Below, piece by piece: positions 26,265 through 35,812 of a stretch of 64,000 nucleotides of DNA. The position numbers and the translations under genes were made by a program. This stretch comes from Caldifarciminota bacterium UBA6260 (GTDB lineage: Bacteria > Hydrothermota > 32-111). Below the pieces are notes generated by a model, which saw only the letters and a program-made list of their open reading frames with translations, searched no databases and was not told where the DNA came from. Position 1 is the stretch's first letter. The number at the start of each line of letters is the position of its first letter. The stretch covers positions 10,812-74,811 of the forward strand of contig DJVI01000024.1 of NCBI GenBank assembly GCA_002441125.1, read 5' to 3'.

Positions 26265-26545
26265 TGAAAATCACAGCGTTAAGAATAGAACTTTTTATTA
26301 AAGAATCGCAGAGTTTAAAAGATAAGAGGAGAGTGATCAAATCTTTGATCGAGAGGATAAAAAACAGATACAATGTTTCTATAGCAGAGGTGGGAGATAA
26401 CGATTCTTATAAAAAATCTACAATCGGTCTTGCATTAGTTTCTAACGATGTGAAATTCAACGACAGACAGGTGAAAGAGATTTTAGATTTTATCGACGCG
26501 AATCCTTTAGTAATGATAATTAAAAGTGAGACGGAAATATGGTAA
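26264..26545 (+). CDS. ylxP: YlxP-like DUF503 protein
   Basis: 93 residues from ATG 26264, which shares one base with the infB stop (TGATG). IELFIKESQSLKDKRRVIKSLIERIKNRYNVSIAEVGDND, cited by its parts RIELFIKES, SLKDKRRVIKSLIERI and SIAEVGD, is the typical DUF503 pattern. The family lies between infB and rbfA in many bacteria and has been linked to ribosome or translation functions, without a firm biochemical role. Ends overlapping rbfA by seven bases. Confidence 0.85.
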   Translation: MKITALRIELFIKESQSLKDKRRVIKSLIERIKNRYNVSIAEVGDNDSYKKSTIGLALVSNDVKFNDRQVKEILDFIDANPLVMIIKSETEIW

Positions 26546-26892
26546 GTGAAAGAAGACATAAAAGGATAGAATCCGAAATTTTAAAGGTGGTTTCTATTTC
26601 CCTTGAATATATAAAAGATCCCAAATTGAAATTGATAACCTTTACAAGAGTAGAGGTTACCGATGATTTAAAATACGCTACCATCTTTTATATAGCACAT
26701 AAAAAGAAAGATTATATTCCAGTCCATCTTGAAAAAGCCAAGGGTTTTTTTAGGGGGCATATAAGTGAAAAAGTAAATTTGCGAAAAACTCCTGAAATTA
26801 AATTCAAATATGATGATGGACTTGAATACCAGATAAAAATCGAAAATATTCTTCAAGAGTTAAAGGATGAAGAAGATAGTAGAGAAAATTAA
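26539..26892 (+). CDS. rbfA: Ribosome-binding factor A
   Basis: 117 residues. KRIESEILKVVSISLEYIKDP, FTRVEVTDDLKYATIFY and the PEIKFKYDDGLEYQIKIENIL end match RbfA's KH-like fold and its 'p.l.F..D..l....ri..lL' tail. It helps mature the 5' end of 16S rRNA in the 30S subunit. Overlaps ylxP upstream and nrnA downstream (26 bases). Gene order infB-ylxP-rbfA-nrnA is classical; truB, usual next, is replaced by wecB here. Confidence 0.9.
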   Translation: MVSERRHKRIESEILKVVSISLEYIKDPKLKLITFTRVEVTDDLKYATIFYIAHKKKDYIPVHLEKAKGFFRGHISEKVNLRKTPEIKFKYDDGLEYQIKIENILQELKDEEDSREN

Positions 26893-27823
26893 AAGAGCAA
26901 AAAAGATCCTTGTTGTTTCACATAAAAGACCTGATGGTGATTCGATAGGATCACAGATAGGGCTTCTTCTTGCGTTAAAAAAGATTAAAAAAGATATTTA
27001 CTGTCTCAATGAGGATGAAGTTCCAGAAACTTTTCTTTTTTTGAAAGGTTGTGAATTAATAAAAAATGAAATCCCTTTGAATAAAAAATTTGATCTTATA
27101 GTGACCCTTGATATGTCAGACTTATCGAGATCTGGAGAGAGGATAGAAAAATTTTTGAAAGAACTATTAGAGAAAAAAATTTTTCTTATAAACATTGACC
27201 ATCATGATTCCAACACAAATTTTGGTGATGAGAATTATATTGATATACATTCAAGCTCAACTTCAGAAATAGTTTTTAAAATGTTAAAAAAATTGAATAC
27301 AAAATTCGATAAGGATATTGTCAACTCTCTTTATACTGGAATGGTTTCAGATACTGGAAACTTTCTTTTTGAAAACACAAAATCTGAAACATTTAAACTC
27401 GCTTCCGAGATGATAAAACTGGGAGCGGAAAGGCAGAAGATCTCAAATGAGGTCTATATGTCAAGACCTTTCCAAAAAGTGAAACTCATTTCAAGAGTTA
27501 TTGAAAGGGCAAAATTTATTGATGATAAAGTTTATTCCTTTATAAAACTTTCAGATTTTAAAGAGTTGAATGCTAAAAAAGAATATACGGATGGAATTGT
27601 TAACGAACTTTTAAAAATAAAAGGTGTTGGTTTCGCTGTTCTTTTAACTGAGGAAGATGACCAAATCAGAATATCTTTCAGAAGTAAAACGGAAAGATAC
27701 AATGCTGATCTTTTCGCGAGAAAATTTAATGGCGGTGGACACTATTATGCTGCAGGTGGCAGATCCGAAGATACTATTGAAAATACGATCAAAAATCTTG
27801 AAAAAGAACTCAACTCATTATGA
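26867..27823 (+). CDS. nrnA: DHH/DHHA1 phosphoesterase, NrnA-like (oligoribonuclease / pAp phosphatase)
   Basis: 318 residues. SHKRPDGDSIGSQIG, VTLDMSD, NIDHHDSNTNFGD (the DHH motif) and MVSDTGNFLFENT supply the metal ligands of the DHH domain. The C-terminal DHHA1 domain ends in FARKFNGGGHYYAAGG, whose GGGH loop binds substrate. NrnA degrades short RNA and dephosphorylates 3'-phosphoadenosine-5'-phosphate. It starts within rbfA and its stop overlaps the next gene's start (ATGA), so it is part of the rimP-rbfA operon. Confidence 0.92.
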   Translation: MKKIVEKIKRAKKILVVSHKRPDGDSIGSQIGLLLALKKIKKDIYCLNEDEVPETFLFLKGCELIKNEIPLNKKFDLIVTLDMSDLSRSGERIEKFLKELLEKKIFLINIDHHDSNTNFGDENYIDIHSSSTSEIVFKMLKKLNTKFDKDIVNSLYTGMVSDTGNFLFENTKSETFKLASEMIKLGAERQKISNEVYMSRPFQKVKLISRVIERAKFIDDKVYSFIKLSDFKELNAKKEYTDGIVNELLKIKGVGFAVLLTEEDDQIRISFRSKTERYNADLFARKFNGGGHYYAAGGRSEDTIENTIKNLEKELNSL

Positions 27824-28863
27824 AAAAAATTGTTGTTCTAATAGGAGCAAGACCACAGTTTATTAAACACGCTCCAGTAAATATACAGTTAAAAAAATTT
27901 TTTAAATTGATACTTGTCCATTCTGGTCAACATTACGATTATGCTATGTCAGAGATATTTTTTAAATCTTTAAAACTACCAAAACCTGATTACAATTTGG
28001 AAGTTGGTTCAAAAACTCACGCACAGCAAACAGGTGAGATAATGGAAAAGTTTGAAAATGTTCTAATCAAAGAAAAACCTGCTGGAGTTATTGTATACGG
28101 TGATACAAACACAACACTCGCTGGTGCTATAACAACTTCAAAACTGAACATTCCTCTTGTTCACATTGAAGCTGGGCTTAGGAGTAAAAACATTTTTATG
28201 CCAGAAGAGATTAACAGGATAGTAACTGACAGGATATCGGATCATCTTTTCGCACCATCTAAATCTGCTCTTTTGAATTTAAAAAAAGAAGGATTGAATG
28301 GAATATTTTCAGGTGATGTCATGTTTGATCTTTTTCTAATGTGTGAAAAAGATATTGAAAGAAAAATAGATAAGGATCTTGTAGAAAAAGTAAAAGCCAA
28401 AGATTTTGCTTTATTAACCATACATAGAGAATCCAACACAAAAAAAGAAAGTTTGAAAAAAATTTTAAAGAATCTAACGAGGTTGAAATATAGGATAATT
28501 TTCCCAGTGCATCCAAGAACAAAAAATGTTCTCACCGGTCAAAAGAATTATAAAAATATTGAATTCATCCAGCCTGTAGGTTATTTTGAAACTCTCTTTC
28601 TTTTAAAAAATTGCAGGATGGTTTTAACAGATTCTGGAGGTTTGCAGAAGGAAGCTTATTTTGCAAAAAAACCTTGTGTCACACTTAGAAGTGAAACTGA
28701 ATGGGAGGAAACTGTAAAATCAGGATACAATATCCTTTCTCCTTTTGGTGAAAATGTCGATGAGAATATTGAAAGAAAATTCAAGAAAAAAAAGTATGAA
28801 AATTTTTATGGTGATGGAAACGCATCAAGGATAATAGCGGATAAACTGAAGGAGTTATTATGA
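27820..28863 (+). CDS. wecB: UDP-N-acetylglucosamine 2-epimerase
   Basis: 347 residues. IGARPQFIKHAPV, HSGQHYDYAMSEIFF, VYGDTNTTLAGA, HIEAGLRS, MPEEINRIVTDRISD and TDSGGLQKEAYF are the catalytic and UDP-binding motifs of non-hydrolysing epimerases. It interconverts UDP-GlcNAc and UDP-ManNAc. It is coupled to nrnA upstream and purH downstream by four-base overlaps, an unusual company for a polysaccharide gene. A second, distinct member of the family (CapG-like, near 45 kb) lies in the polysaccharide locus, so this copy probably makes ManNAc or ManNAcA precursors. Confidence 0.92.
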   Translation: MKKIVVLIGARPQFIKHAPVNIQLKKFFKLILVHSGQHYDYAMSEIFFKSLKLPKPDYNLEVGSKTHAQQTGEIMEKFENVLIKEKPAGVIVYGDTNTTLAGAITTSKLNIPLVHIEAGLRSKNIFMPEEINRIVTDRISDHLFAPSKSALLNLKKEGLNGIFSGDVMFDLFLMCEKDIERKIDKDLVEKVKAKDFALLTIHRESNTKKESLKKILKNLTRLKYRIIFPVHPRTKNVLTGQKNYKNIEFIQPVGYFETLFLLKNCRMVLTDSGGLQKEAYFAKKPCVTLRSETEWEETVKSGYNILSPFGENVDENIERKFKKKKYENFYGDGNASRIIADKLKELL

Positions 28864-30401
28864 AAATAAAAAACGCTTTGATCTCTCTTTACAAAAAAGA
28901 TGGAATTGAAGAACTTCTTGAAATTTTGAAGAAATACTCTGTTAATATATATGCCACAAGTTCAACAGCAAAATACATTAAAGAATGTGGCTATGATGTT
29001 CATCAGACAGAAGAGATAACCGGAATCAGCGAACTTTTAGGAGGAAGAGTAAAAACTTTGAACACGGATCTTTTCGCTGGAATACTCGCCAGAAAAGATA
29101 AGGATGATACTTCAAAAATAAAAGTCCTTTTTGATCTTGTTGTTGTTGATCTTTACCCGTTCGAAGAGTATTTCAAAAATTCTAAAAATCCAAAAGAAGA
29201 TTTAGATGAACTTATAGAAAAGATTGATATAGGTGGAGTTTCTCTGATAAGGGCTGCTGCAAAAAATTACAAATATGTTGGAATAATAGTTGATAAAAAC
29301 GATTACAAAACAATTGCAAAACATATTGACGAGAATGATGGAGAAATTACAGATTACACTTTATCTTTACTCGCTCAAAAAGCTTTCAACAGAGTTGTTG
29401 AATACGATTCAACAATTTTCAAATTTTTTAGTATAATCAATGAAAACGAATCTATGTTACCAAACAACTTGAATCTTATTTTGAAAAAGAAATCTGATCT
29501 CAGATATGGTGAAAACCCTCATCAGAAAGGATCACTCTATGTTGTAAGTGGTAGTAGAAATTCTCTTGCGGATCTTAAAGTGATTCAAGGTAAAGAGATG
29601 TCATTTAACAACTATCTTGATCTTGATGCAGCAATCAACATAACTTTATCTTTTGAACAACCAGCATGTTCTATAATCAAACATTGTAACCCTTGTGGTG
29701 TCGGAGTTGGAGATACCATTTCTGATGCTTTTCAGTTCGCTCATATTTCTGATCCAAAATCAGCTTTTGGTGGAATAATCGCTTTAAACCGCGAATGTGA
29801 TGAAGAGACAGCTGAAATGATAAGTCCCCTTTTCATGGAAGTCATTTATGCTCCATCCTTTTCTGAAAATTCTTTAAAAATTTTATCTAAGAAAAAAAAT
29901 CTTAGAATAGTTGAAGGGGATGTTGAAATAAATAAGGAAGTAGAACTTAGATCGCTTTCCGGTTGTTATCTTGCACAAAATAAGGATAACATTCAGGATA
30001 ATACTTCTTTCTTTCAGGTTGTTACAGAAAAACAACCAACCGAGAAAGAGTGGGCCGCGATATACTTTGGATGGAAAGTTGTAAGATTTGTAAAATCGAA
30101 CGCTATAGTTGTAGCTACACCCAATAGAACTATGGGTATATGCGGTGGACAAACATCCAGAGTTGATGCTGTTGAAATAGCTTTAAAAAAGGCAGGTGGT
30201 ATGGCAGCATATACAGGTGGTTCAGCCCTCGCTTCTGATGGATTTTTCCCATTCAGAGACTCTATTGATATTATCGCAAAAGAAGGGATATATGCTATCG
30301 TTCAACCGGGTGGTTCAATAAAAGATAAAGAGGTGATAGAAGCGTGTAATGAGCATGGTATCTCTATGGTATTTACAAATGTGAGACATTTTAAACATTG
30401 A
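28860..30401 (+). CDS. purH: Bifunctional AICAR transformylase / IMP cyclohydrolase
   Basis: 513 residues. The N-terminal IMP cyclohydrolase (MGS-like) domain shows KNALISLYKKDGIEEL, YATSSTAKYIKECGY and GGRVKTLN; the C-terminal AICARFT domain shows LRYGENPHQKGSLY, CSIIKHCNPCGVGVG (transformylase Lys-His) and SDGFFPFRDSID. It performs the last two steps of de novo IMP synthesis. Normal length. Starts within the wecB stop. purL and purQ follow about 2 kb downstream on the same strand. Confidence 0.96.
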   Translation: MKIKNALISLYKKDGIEELLEILKKYSVNIYATSSTAKYIKECGYDVHQTEEITGISELLGGRVKTLNTDLFAGILARKDKDDTSKIKVLFDLVVVDLYPFEEYFKNSKNPKEDLDELIEKIDIGGVSLIRAAAKNYKYVGIIVDKNDYKTIAKHIDENDGEITDYTLSLLAQKAFNRVVEYDSTIFKFFSIINENESMLPNNLNLILKKKSDLRYGENPHQKGSLYVVSGSRNSLADLKVIQGKEMSFNNYLDLDAAINITLSFEQPACSIIKHCNPCGVGVGDTISDAFQFAHISDPKSAFGGIIALNRECDEETAEMISPLFMEVIYAPSFSENSLKILSKKKNLRIVEGDVEINKEVELRSLSGCYLAQNKDNIQDNTSFFQVVTEKQPTEKEWAAIYFGWKVVRFVKSNAIVVATPNRTMGICGGQTSRVDAVEIALKKAGGMAAYTGGSALASDGFFPFRDSIDIIAKEGIYAIVQPGGSIKDKEVIEACNEHGISMVFTNVRHFKH

Positions 30402-30408
30402 GGTGAAT

Positions 30409-31416
30409 ATGGGTTTCCCTGTTTATAGGAAAAGAAAACCAGTTATTGGGCTTGCTTTAGGATCTGGTGCTGCTAAAGGTTATGCTCATATAGGAGTTTT
30501 AAAAGTACTCGAAGAGTTGAAGATTAAGCCAGATATAATAACTGGAACTTCTATGGGCGCCCTTATTGGAGCTTTGTATGCTTCTGGTTATCTTGCAAAG
30601 GATATTGAGGAACTTGCAAATAAAATAGATAAAAAGGAAATGAGAAAACTTTTCAAAATAACTTTTGATGGTGCCGGACTTGTTAACGGTGAATTACTAA
30701 ACAAATATATTGATTCTTTGCTCCCTGTTGAAACTTTCAATAAACTGAAAATTCCTTTCGGTTGTGTAGCATGTAATATAATAGATGGAAGAGAGTTCAA
30801 CTTCACAAAAGGTTTTTTAAGGGATGCTTTAAGAGCATCAATATCGATCCCAGGTATTATAACTCCAAAAGTTTTAAAAAATTATGCTCTTGTTGATGGA
30901 GGTTTAGTTAATCCTGTTCCAGTATCTTTATGCAGAAAACTTGGTGCCGATATAGTTATCGCTGTGAATGTTTTGCATACACCTATTTTAAAATGTAAAT
31001 GCACAGATTTCCCCGTTATAGAAAGAATAGAGAATTATGATTCAAATAAGGATGAAAAAGTAAAAAACTTTAATGAGAAGATTAAACTGATGTTAAAACA
31101 GGAGATCGAAGTTTTAGAAAATAAAGCAAAAATTATTGGTTCCCTTTTAAATCTCAACGATAAATTGAATATAATGGATGTCATTTCCCAGACATTTATG
31201 ATAGCAGAGTCTGACCTTGCCAACTTTAGATTGAGTTTTGATAAACCTGATTTTTTAATACAACCTGATATGAGTTCTATAAAACATTTTGATTTTTATA
31301 AATCTGAAGAAGCAATACTTTTAGGTGAGAAGGAGATGTGGAAATTCGCAGCGGAAAGTAAAATATCTGACAGGTTAAAAAATTATGAGGCAGTTAAAAG
31401 ATTTTTACATAGATAG
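30409..31416 (+). CDS. Patatin-like phospholipase (RssA/YchK type)
   Basis: 335 residues from ATG 30409, preceded by GAGGTG over the purH stop region; the GTG at 30403 falls within that SD. The oxyanion loop LGSGAAKGYAHIGVL, nucleophile GTSMG (Ser48) and catalytic Asp in VDGGLVNPVPVSL are all present, so an active serine acyl hydrolase is likely, cytoplasmic or membrane-associated. The C-terminal ~120 residues include KIKLMLKQEIEVLENKAKII, probably helical. Substrate unknown. Overlaps the radical SAM gene by 32 bases. Confidence 0.88.
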   Translation: MGFPVYRKRKPVIGLALGSGAAKGYAHIGVLKVLEELKIKPDIITGTSMGALIGALYASGYLAKDIEELANKIDKKEMRKLFKITFDGAGLVNGELLNKYIDSLLPVETFNKLKIPFGCVACNIIDGREFNFTKGFLRDALRASISIPGIITPKVLKNYALVDGGLVNPVPVSLCRKLGADIVIAVNVLHTPILKCKCTDFPVIERIENYDSNKDEKVKNFNEKIKLMLKQEIEVLENKAKIIGSLLNLNDKLNIMDVISQTFMIAESDLANFRLSFDKPDFLIQPDMSSIKHFDFYKSEEAILLGEKEMWKFAAESKISDRLKNYEAVKRFLHR

Positions 31417-32266
31417 ATGTTTCCTTTGTGGAAACATGTGTGGGGCAAAAAGGATAGATGGAGAAAAGGGTTTATGCAATGCTGATAACACATTGAAGAT
31501 AGCATCAAGAAATCTCCATTTTGGAGAGGAACCACCAATATCAGGAAAAGATGGTTCTGGAACGATATTTTTTTCGAACTGCTCTATGAGATGTATTTAC
31601 TGTCAAAACTATCCTATTTCTCAACTTTCTGTTGGAAATCCAACTGATGAGAAAGGTTTGGAAGAGATGATTCTTGAACTCCAGAAAAAGGGAGCCCGTA
31701 ACATCAATTTTGTGACTCCTACACATTACACTTACCATATATATAAAGTTTTAAAAAATATAAAAGGAAAAGATTTGAAAATCCCTGTAGTATGGAACAC
31801 ATCATCTTATGAAAATCCAGAGATAGTTGATTATCTTGATCAGGTTGTAGATGTCTACCTTTCAGATATAAGGTATTCGAACGACAAGGATGCGAAAAAG
31901 TATTCTTCTGTTGATAACTATTCTTCTATCGTTTTTAAAAATGTTAAAAAGTTTTATAAGCAGAAAGGGAACTTGAAAATAGATGAAGATGGTTATGCAA
32001 AGCAAGGTATAATAATAAGAATACTTCTTCTTCCCGGAAAGGTAAATGAGATGAAGGAAATTATAAGATTCTGTTATGATAATTTTGGAAAAGAGATTTA
32101 TCTTTCTTTGATGTCACAATATACGCCATATTTTAAAGCATTCGAAGATCCTTTGTTGAAAAGAAAAGTTTACAGTTATGAATACGAAAATATAGTTGAG
32201 TATGCAGACAGTTTAGGGCTTGAGAACTGTTTTATTCAGGAGTTTGAAAATCTGGAGGAAAGATGA
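31385..32266 (+). CDS. pflX: PflX-like radical SAM protein (pyruvate formate-lyase activase-related)
   Basis: 293 residues. CSMRCIYCQN carries the CxxxCxxC cluster ligands (Cys66, Cys70, Cys73). An N-terminal Cys set (RCFLCGNMCG and GLCNAD) and SRNLHFGEEPPISGKDGSGT are typical of the PflX (COG1313) family. THYTYHIYKVL and VYLSDIRYSNDKDAKKYS also fit. The family resembles glycyl-radical-enzyme activases, but its real substrate is unknown. No glycyl-radical enzyme is in the window. It lies between the patatin and purL and overlaps both. Confidence 0.85.
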   Translation: MRQLKDFYIDRCFLCGNMCGAKRIDGEKGLCNADNTLKIASRNLHFGEEPPISGKDGSGTIFFSNCSMRCIYCQNYPISQLSVGNPTDEKGLEEMILELQKKGARNINFVTPTHYTYHIYKVLKNIKGKDLKIPVVWNTSSYENPEIVDYLDQVVDVYLSDIRYSNDKDAKKYSSVDNYSSIVFKNVKKFYKQKGNLKIDEDGYAKQGIIIRILLLPGKVNEMKEIIRFCYDNFGKEIYLSLMSQYTPYFKAFEDPLLKRKVYSYEYENIVEYADSLGLENCFIQEFENLEER

Positions 32267-35046
32267 TATTAGAAGTTGTTCCAAAACAAGATTATTTCGA
32301 TTCCCTTGGACAGATAATAAAAAATGAAATTAAAAAATCTGAACACTCGATAAAGAAAGTAAGGACATCCAATTTATACTTTTTTGATAAAGATGTTGAT
32401 CTAAATTTTTTAAAGGATCTTCTCGTTGATTCTATAACAGATGATTTCTATATCCATCCACAGCATCCTTTCGAAAACACATTCTATATTGATATCTATT
32501 ACAAAAATGGAGTTATGGATCCTGCAGGGGAAACTTTAAAAAATTATCTTATAAAATCATCCTTTCAGGTAAACGATGTAAAAACTATAAGGAGATTTTA
32601 TCTTTTTTCTGAAGAAAAAATTAACAGTGAAAAGGTAATAAAATTTTTTAAGAACAGATATTTCAATCCTCTCGTTGAACAGGCAGGAGAGTTTAAAGAA
32701 AAAATAAAGTTCCTTTCAAGGGATAAAGAATTCGAACTAAAATATATAGATCTTGATTGTGATCTTGAGAAACTTTCAAAAGATATGGTTTTATCTTTGA
32801 ACCTTGAAGAGATGAAAATGATAAAAGAATACTTCTATAAAAAATTGAAAAGAAAACCAACTGATGTTGAACTTGAAACTATTGCACAAACATGGTCAGA
32901 ACATTGCGTACATAAGACTTTCAAATCACCATTCAGATACAAGAATAAGAGGATTAAAAACCTTTTTAAAGAAACTATAATGAAATCGAGTTATGAAATT
33001 AACCATCCAGATACTGTTTCTCTTTTTACTGATAACGCAGGTATAATAAAATTTGATCAATTTAATAATATATGTTTTAAGGTTGAAACACATAACCACC
33101 CATCCGCTTTGGAACCATACGGAGGAGCTGGAACAGGAATAGGTGGAGTTATAAGGGATATTATTGGAACCGGACTTTCGGCGAAACCTATTGCCAACAC
33201 TGATGTTTTCTGCATTGGAATAGATGAAGGCGAGTTGGCAGAAAATGATTTTATAATCCCTCCAGATGAGATATTGAAAGGAGTTGTCGCAGGTGTCAGG
33301 GATTATGGAAACAGGATGGGAATCCCAACAATAAATGGTGCAGTTTGTTATCATAAAAAATTTTTAGGGAATCCACTCGTTTTTGCAGGTAGCATAGGAA
33401 TAATGAAATCAAGAAACAGTTTTAAAAAAGTAAAACAGAACGATTACATAGTCCTGATAGGGGGAAGAACTGGAAGGGATGGGATCCATGGTGCAACTTT
33501 CTCATCAACATCTTTAACTGAGGATTCGCAGGAAATTTCAAGTGGTGCTGTTCAGATAGGTAACCCTATTGAGGAAAAAAAGATGCTCGATGCTATAATG
33601 GAGATGGATGGACTTTTCAACGCAATAACCGATTGTGGTGCAGGAGGGCTTTCCTCAGCAGTAGGGGAGATGGGAGAGGAGACGGGAGCAATAGTATATC
33701 TTGAAAAAGTTCCATTGAAGTATGAAGGACTTTCATACAGCGAAATATGGATCTCTGAAAGTCAGGAAAGGATGGTTCTTTCAGTCCCACCTAAAAATTT
33801 TGAAAAAATAAAGAAGATCGGAGAAAAATATAATACTGAAGTTACACATATTGGTTATTTCAAAGGGAAAAAACTCGAGCTTTACTATAACGAGAAAAAT
33901 GTTCTCTCACTCGATATGGATTTTTTGCATAAAGGTGTTCCTCTTTATGAAAAGAAAGCTTTACCTTATATAAATTTCAAAGAGAAAAAAAGAAAAACGA
34001 AATATAAATTTTCTCTCGATGATGCTCTTTTAAAAGTTATATCATCTAAGAATGTAAGATCAAAAGAGTGGATTGTAAGACAGTATGATCATGAAGTACA
34101 ATCACAAACTTTAATCAAACCTCTTGGAGGAAAGCCGAACAATTCCCCAAACGATTCATCAGTTTTGTATCCACTCGATTCAAAAGAAAAATGTATAGTG
34201 GTTGGTTGCGGAATAAATCCAAGATATGGAGAGCTTAATGTTAAGAAGATGACATACGCAGTTATTGATGAAGCTATAAGGAATGTCCTTTCACAGGGTG
34301 GAGATCTCGAACATACATTTTTACTTGATAATTTCTGTTTCGGTGATGTAAAGAATCCCCATACTTTGGGTGCTATAGTTGAATCAACTTTTGCGTGTTA
34401 CGATTACACTGTAAAATTGAAAACTCCATTCATATCTGGGAAAGATTCACTTAACAACTATTTTATTATGAAAAACAAAGAGATCGAAATTCCACCAACT
34501 CTTTTGATATCAGCTTTATCGATTTCAGATGTTGATATGATTAGAAGTTCATATTTTAAAATAACACAAAAACCTTCCTCAATTTTAATTTTGGGAAAGG
34601 AAACAAAGGATGAACTTGCAGGTTCCATACTTTACTCTGAATACAAAATCGATGAAGGATTCGTTCCAAATATAGATATACAAGAGTCAGCAAAAATACA
34701 CAAAAATTTTAACGAGTTGAACAAAAGAAGACTGTTAATATCAGCTCATGACATTTCCGATGGAGGTCTTATTGTAACTCTATTTGAAAGTTGTATTGGA
34801 AATGATGTTGGATGTGAGATAAATACAGATAGTAAACTTGAACTTATCGATTTTCTATTCTCAGAAACTCAAACAAGGTATGTTGTACAAGTTTATGATG
34901 ATGATTTGGATTATGTTGAAAAGATTATTGGTAAAAAGTATATGAAAATTATTGGAAAAGTTGTTAAAACACCTTCTATAAAAATAAAACACAAGAGAAA
35001 ATCTTACACTTTCGAAACAAAAAAACTTTTGAAATATTATAGGTGA
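32263..35046 (+). CDS. purL: Phosphoribosylformylglycinamidine synthase, PurS-like plus synthase domains
   Basis: 927 residues, longer than the small PurL (~740) and shorter than the large form (~1290) that carries its own glutaminase. The first ~150 residues form a PurS-like region (YKNGVMDPAGETLKNYL). The synthase part follows: ETIAQTWSEHCVHKTF, FKVETHNHPSALEPYGGAGTG, ITDCGAGGLSSAVGEMGEE, SGKDSLNN and SAHDISDGGL. It makes FGAM from FGAR, ATP and ammonia delivered by PurQ, encoded five bases downstream. It is thus the layout of the clostridial-type large enzyme with the glutaminase split off. Confidence 0.93.
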   Translation: MILEVVPKQDYFDSLGQIIKNEIKKSEHSIKKVRTSNLYFFDKDVDLNFLKDLLVDSITDDFYIHPQHPFENTFYIDIYYKNGVMDPAGETLKNYLIKSSFQVNDVKTIRRFYLFSEEKINSEKVIKFFKNRYFNPLVEQAGEFKEKIKFLSRDKEFELKYIDLDCDLEKLSKDMVLSLNLEEMKMIKEYFYKKLKRKPTDVELETIAQTWSEHCVHKTFKSPFRYKNKRIKNLFKETIMKSSYEINHPDTVSLFTDNAGIIKFDQFNNICFKVETHNHPSALEPYGGAGTGIGGVIRDIIGTGLSAKPIANTDVFCIGIDEGELAENDFIIPPDEILKGVVAGVRDYGNRMGIPTINGAVCYHKKFLGNPLVFAGSIGIMKSRNSFKKVKQNDYIVLIGGRTGRDGIHGATFSSTSLTEDSQEISSGAVQIGNPIEEKKMLDAIMEMDGLFNAITDCGAGGLSSAVGEMGEETGAIVYLEKVPLKYEGLSYSEIWISESQERMVLSVPPKNFEKIKKIGEKYNTEVTHIGYFKGKKLELYYNEKNVLSLDMDFLHKGVPLYEKKALPYINFKEKKRKTKYKFSLDDALLKVISSKNVRSKEWIVRQYDHEVQSQTLIKPLGGKPNNSPNDSSVLYPLDSKEKCIVVGCGINPRYGELNVKKMTYAVIDEAIRNVLSQGGDLEHTFLLDNFCFGDVKNPHTLGAIVESTFACYDYTVKLKTPFISGKDSLNNYFIMKNKEIEIPPTLLISALSISDVDMIRSSYFKITQKPSSILILGKETKDELAGSILYSEYKIDEGFVPNIDIQESAKIHKNFNELNKRRLLISAHDISDGGLIVTLFESCIGNDVGCEINTDSKLELIDFLFSETQTRYVVQVYDDDLDYVEKIIGKKYMKIIGKVVKTPSIKIKHKRKSYTFETKKLLKYYR

Positions 35047-35050
35047 TATT

Positions 35051-35812
35051 ATGGATAAATTTTATTCACTCGTTATAAAGGCTGATGGGACAAATTGTGA
35101 GTTGGAAACATCTTTCATTCTAAAAAATGTTGGCTTCAAAAATGAGATACTAACAGTTGGAGAGATAATTCAAGATCCTAAAATTCTTGAAAAGTTCTCC
35201 TTCATAGTTTTCCCGGGAGGTTTCTCATATGGTGATTATACTGGAAGTGGAAGGATAGTTTCTTCAATAATAAAACATCATCTGTTTGAAAATTTCCAGA
35301 AACATATTAAAGATGGTAAACTCATTCTTGGAATATGTAACGGCTTCCAGATACTTGTAAAATCTGGACTTCTTCCAAACACATCTGGCAATTGGCAACA
35401 GGAGGTCAGTTTAATATTCAACGACTCTTTCCATTATGAGGATAGATGGGTTAAACTCCTTGTTAACAAAAATACTATATTCACAAAAAACCTTCCAGAT
35501 TACATATATCTTCCAGTTGCACATGGGGAAGGGAAATTTATTCACAGTTTCGATAAGGAAAAAATTGAAAAACTTGGAGCTTTCTTCTATGTTGATGAAA
35601 AAGGTAAAAAGAGTATGGATTATCCACAAAATCCAAATGGTTCTTTTGATTCTATAGCTGGAATAGTTGATGATACAGGAAAAATACTTGGAATGATGCC
35701 TCATCCAGAAAGGTTCAGGGATGAGAAACAATTTTACTTTGATGAAAAAAATGATCCTTATGGTATAATAATATTTGAGAACGCTTATAGATATATAAAG
35801 GAGGAACTATGA
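35051..35812 (+). CDS. purQ: Phosphoribosylformylglycinamidine synthase glutaminase subunit
   Basis: 253 residues, class I glutamine amidotransferase. Nucleophile in ILGICNGFQILVKSG (Cys), oxyanion region FPGGFSYGDYTGSG, and catalytic His/Glu in GMMPHPERFRDE. It hydrolyses glutamine and passes ammonia to PurL. Slightly longer than stand-alone PurQ (~225), closer to the C-terminal domain of large PurL proteins, which supports an origin by gene splitting. Coupled to the phosphohexomutase gene by an ATGA overlap. Confidence 0.93.
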   Translation: MDKFYSLVIKADGTNCELETSFILKNVGFKNEILTVGEIIQDPKILEKFSFIVFPGGFSYGDYTGSGRIVSSIIKHHLFENFQKHIKDGKLILGICNGFQILVKSGLLPNTSGNWQQEVSLIFNDSFHYEDRWVKLLVNKNTIFTKNLPDYIYLPVAHGEGKFIHSFDKEKIEKLGAFFYVDEKGKKSMDYPQNPNGSFDSIAGIVDDTGKILGMMPHPERFRDEKQFYFDEKNDPYGIIIFENAYRYIKEEL

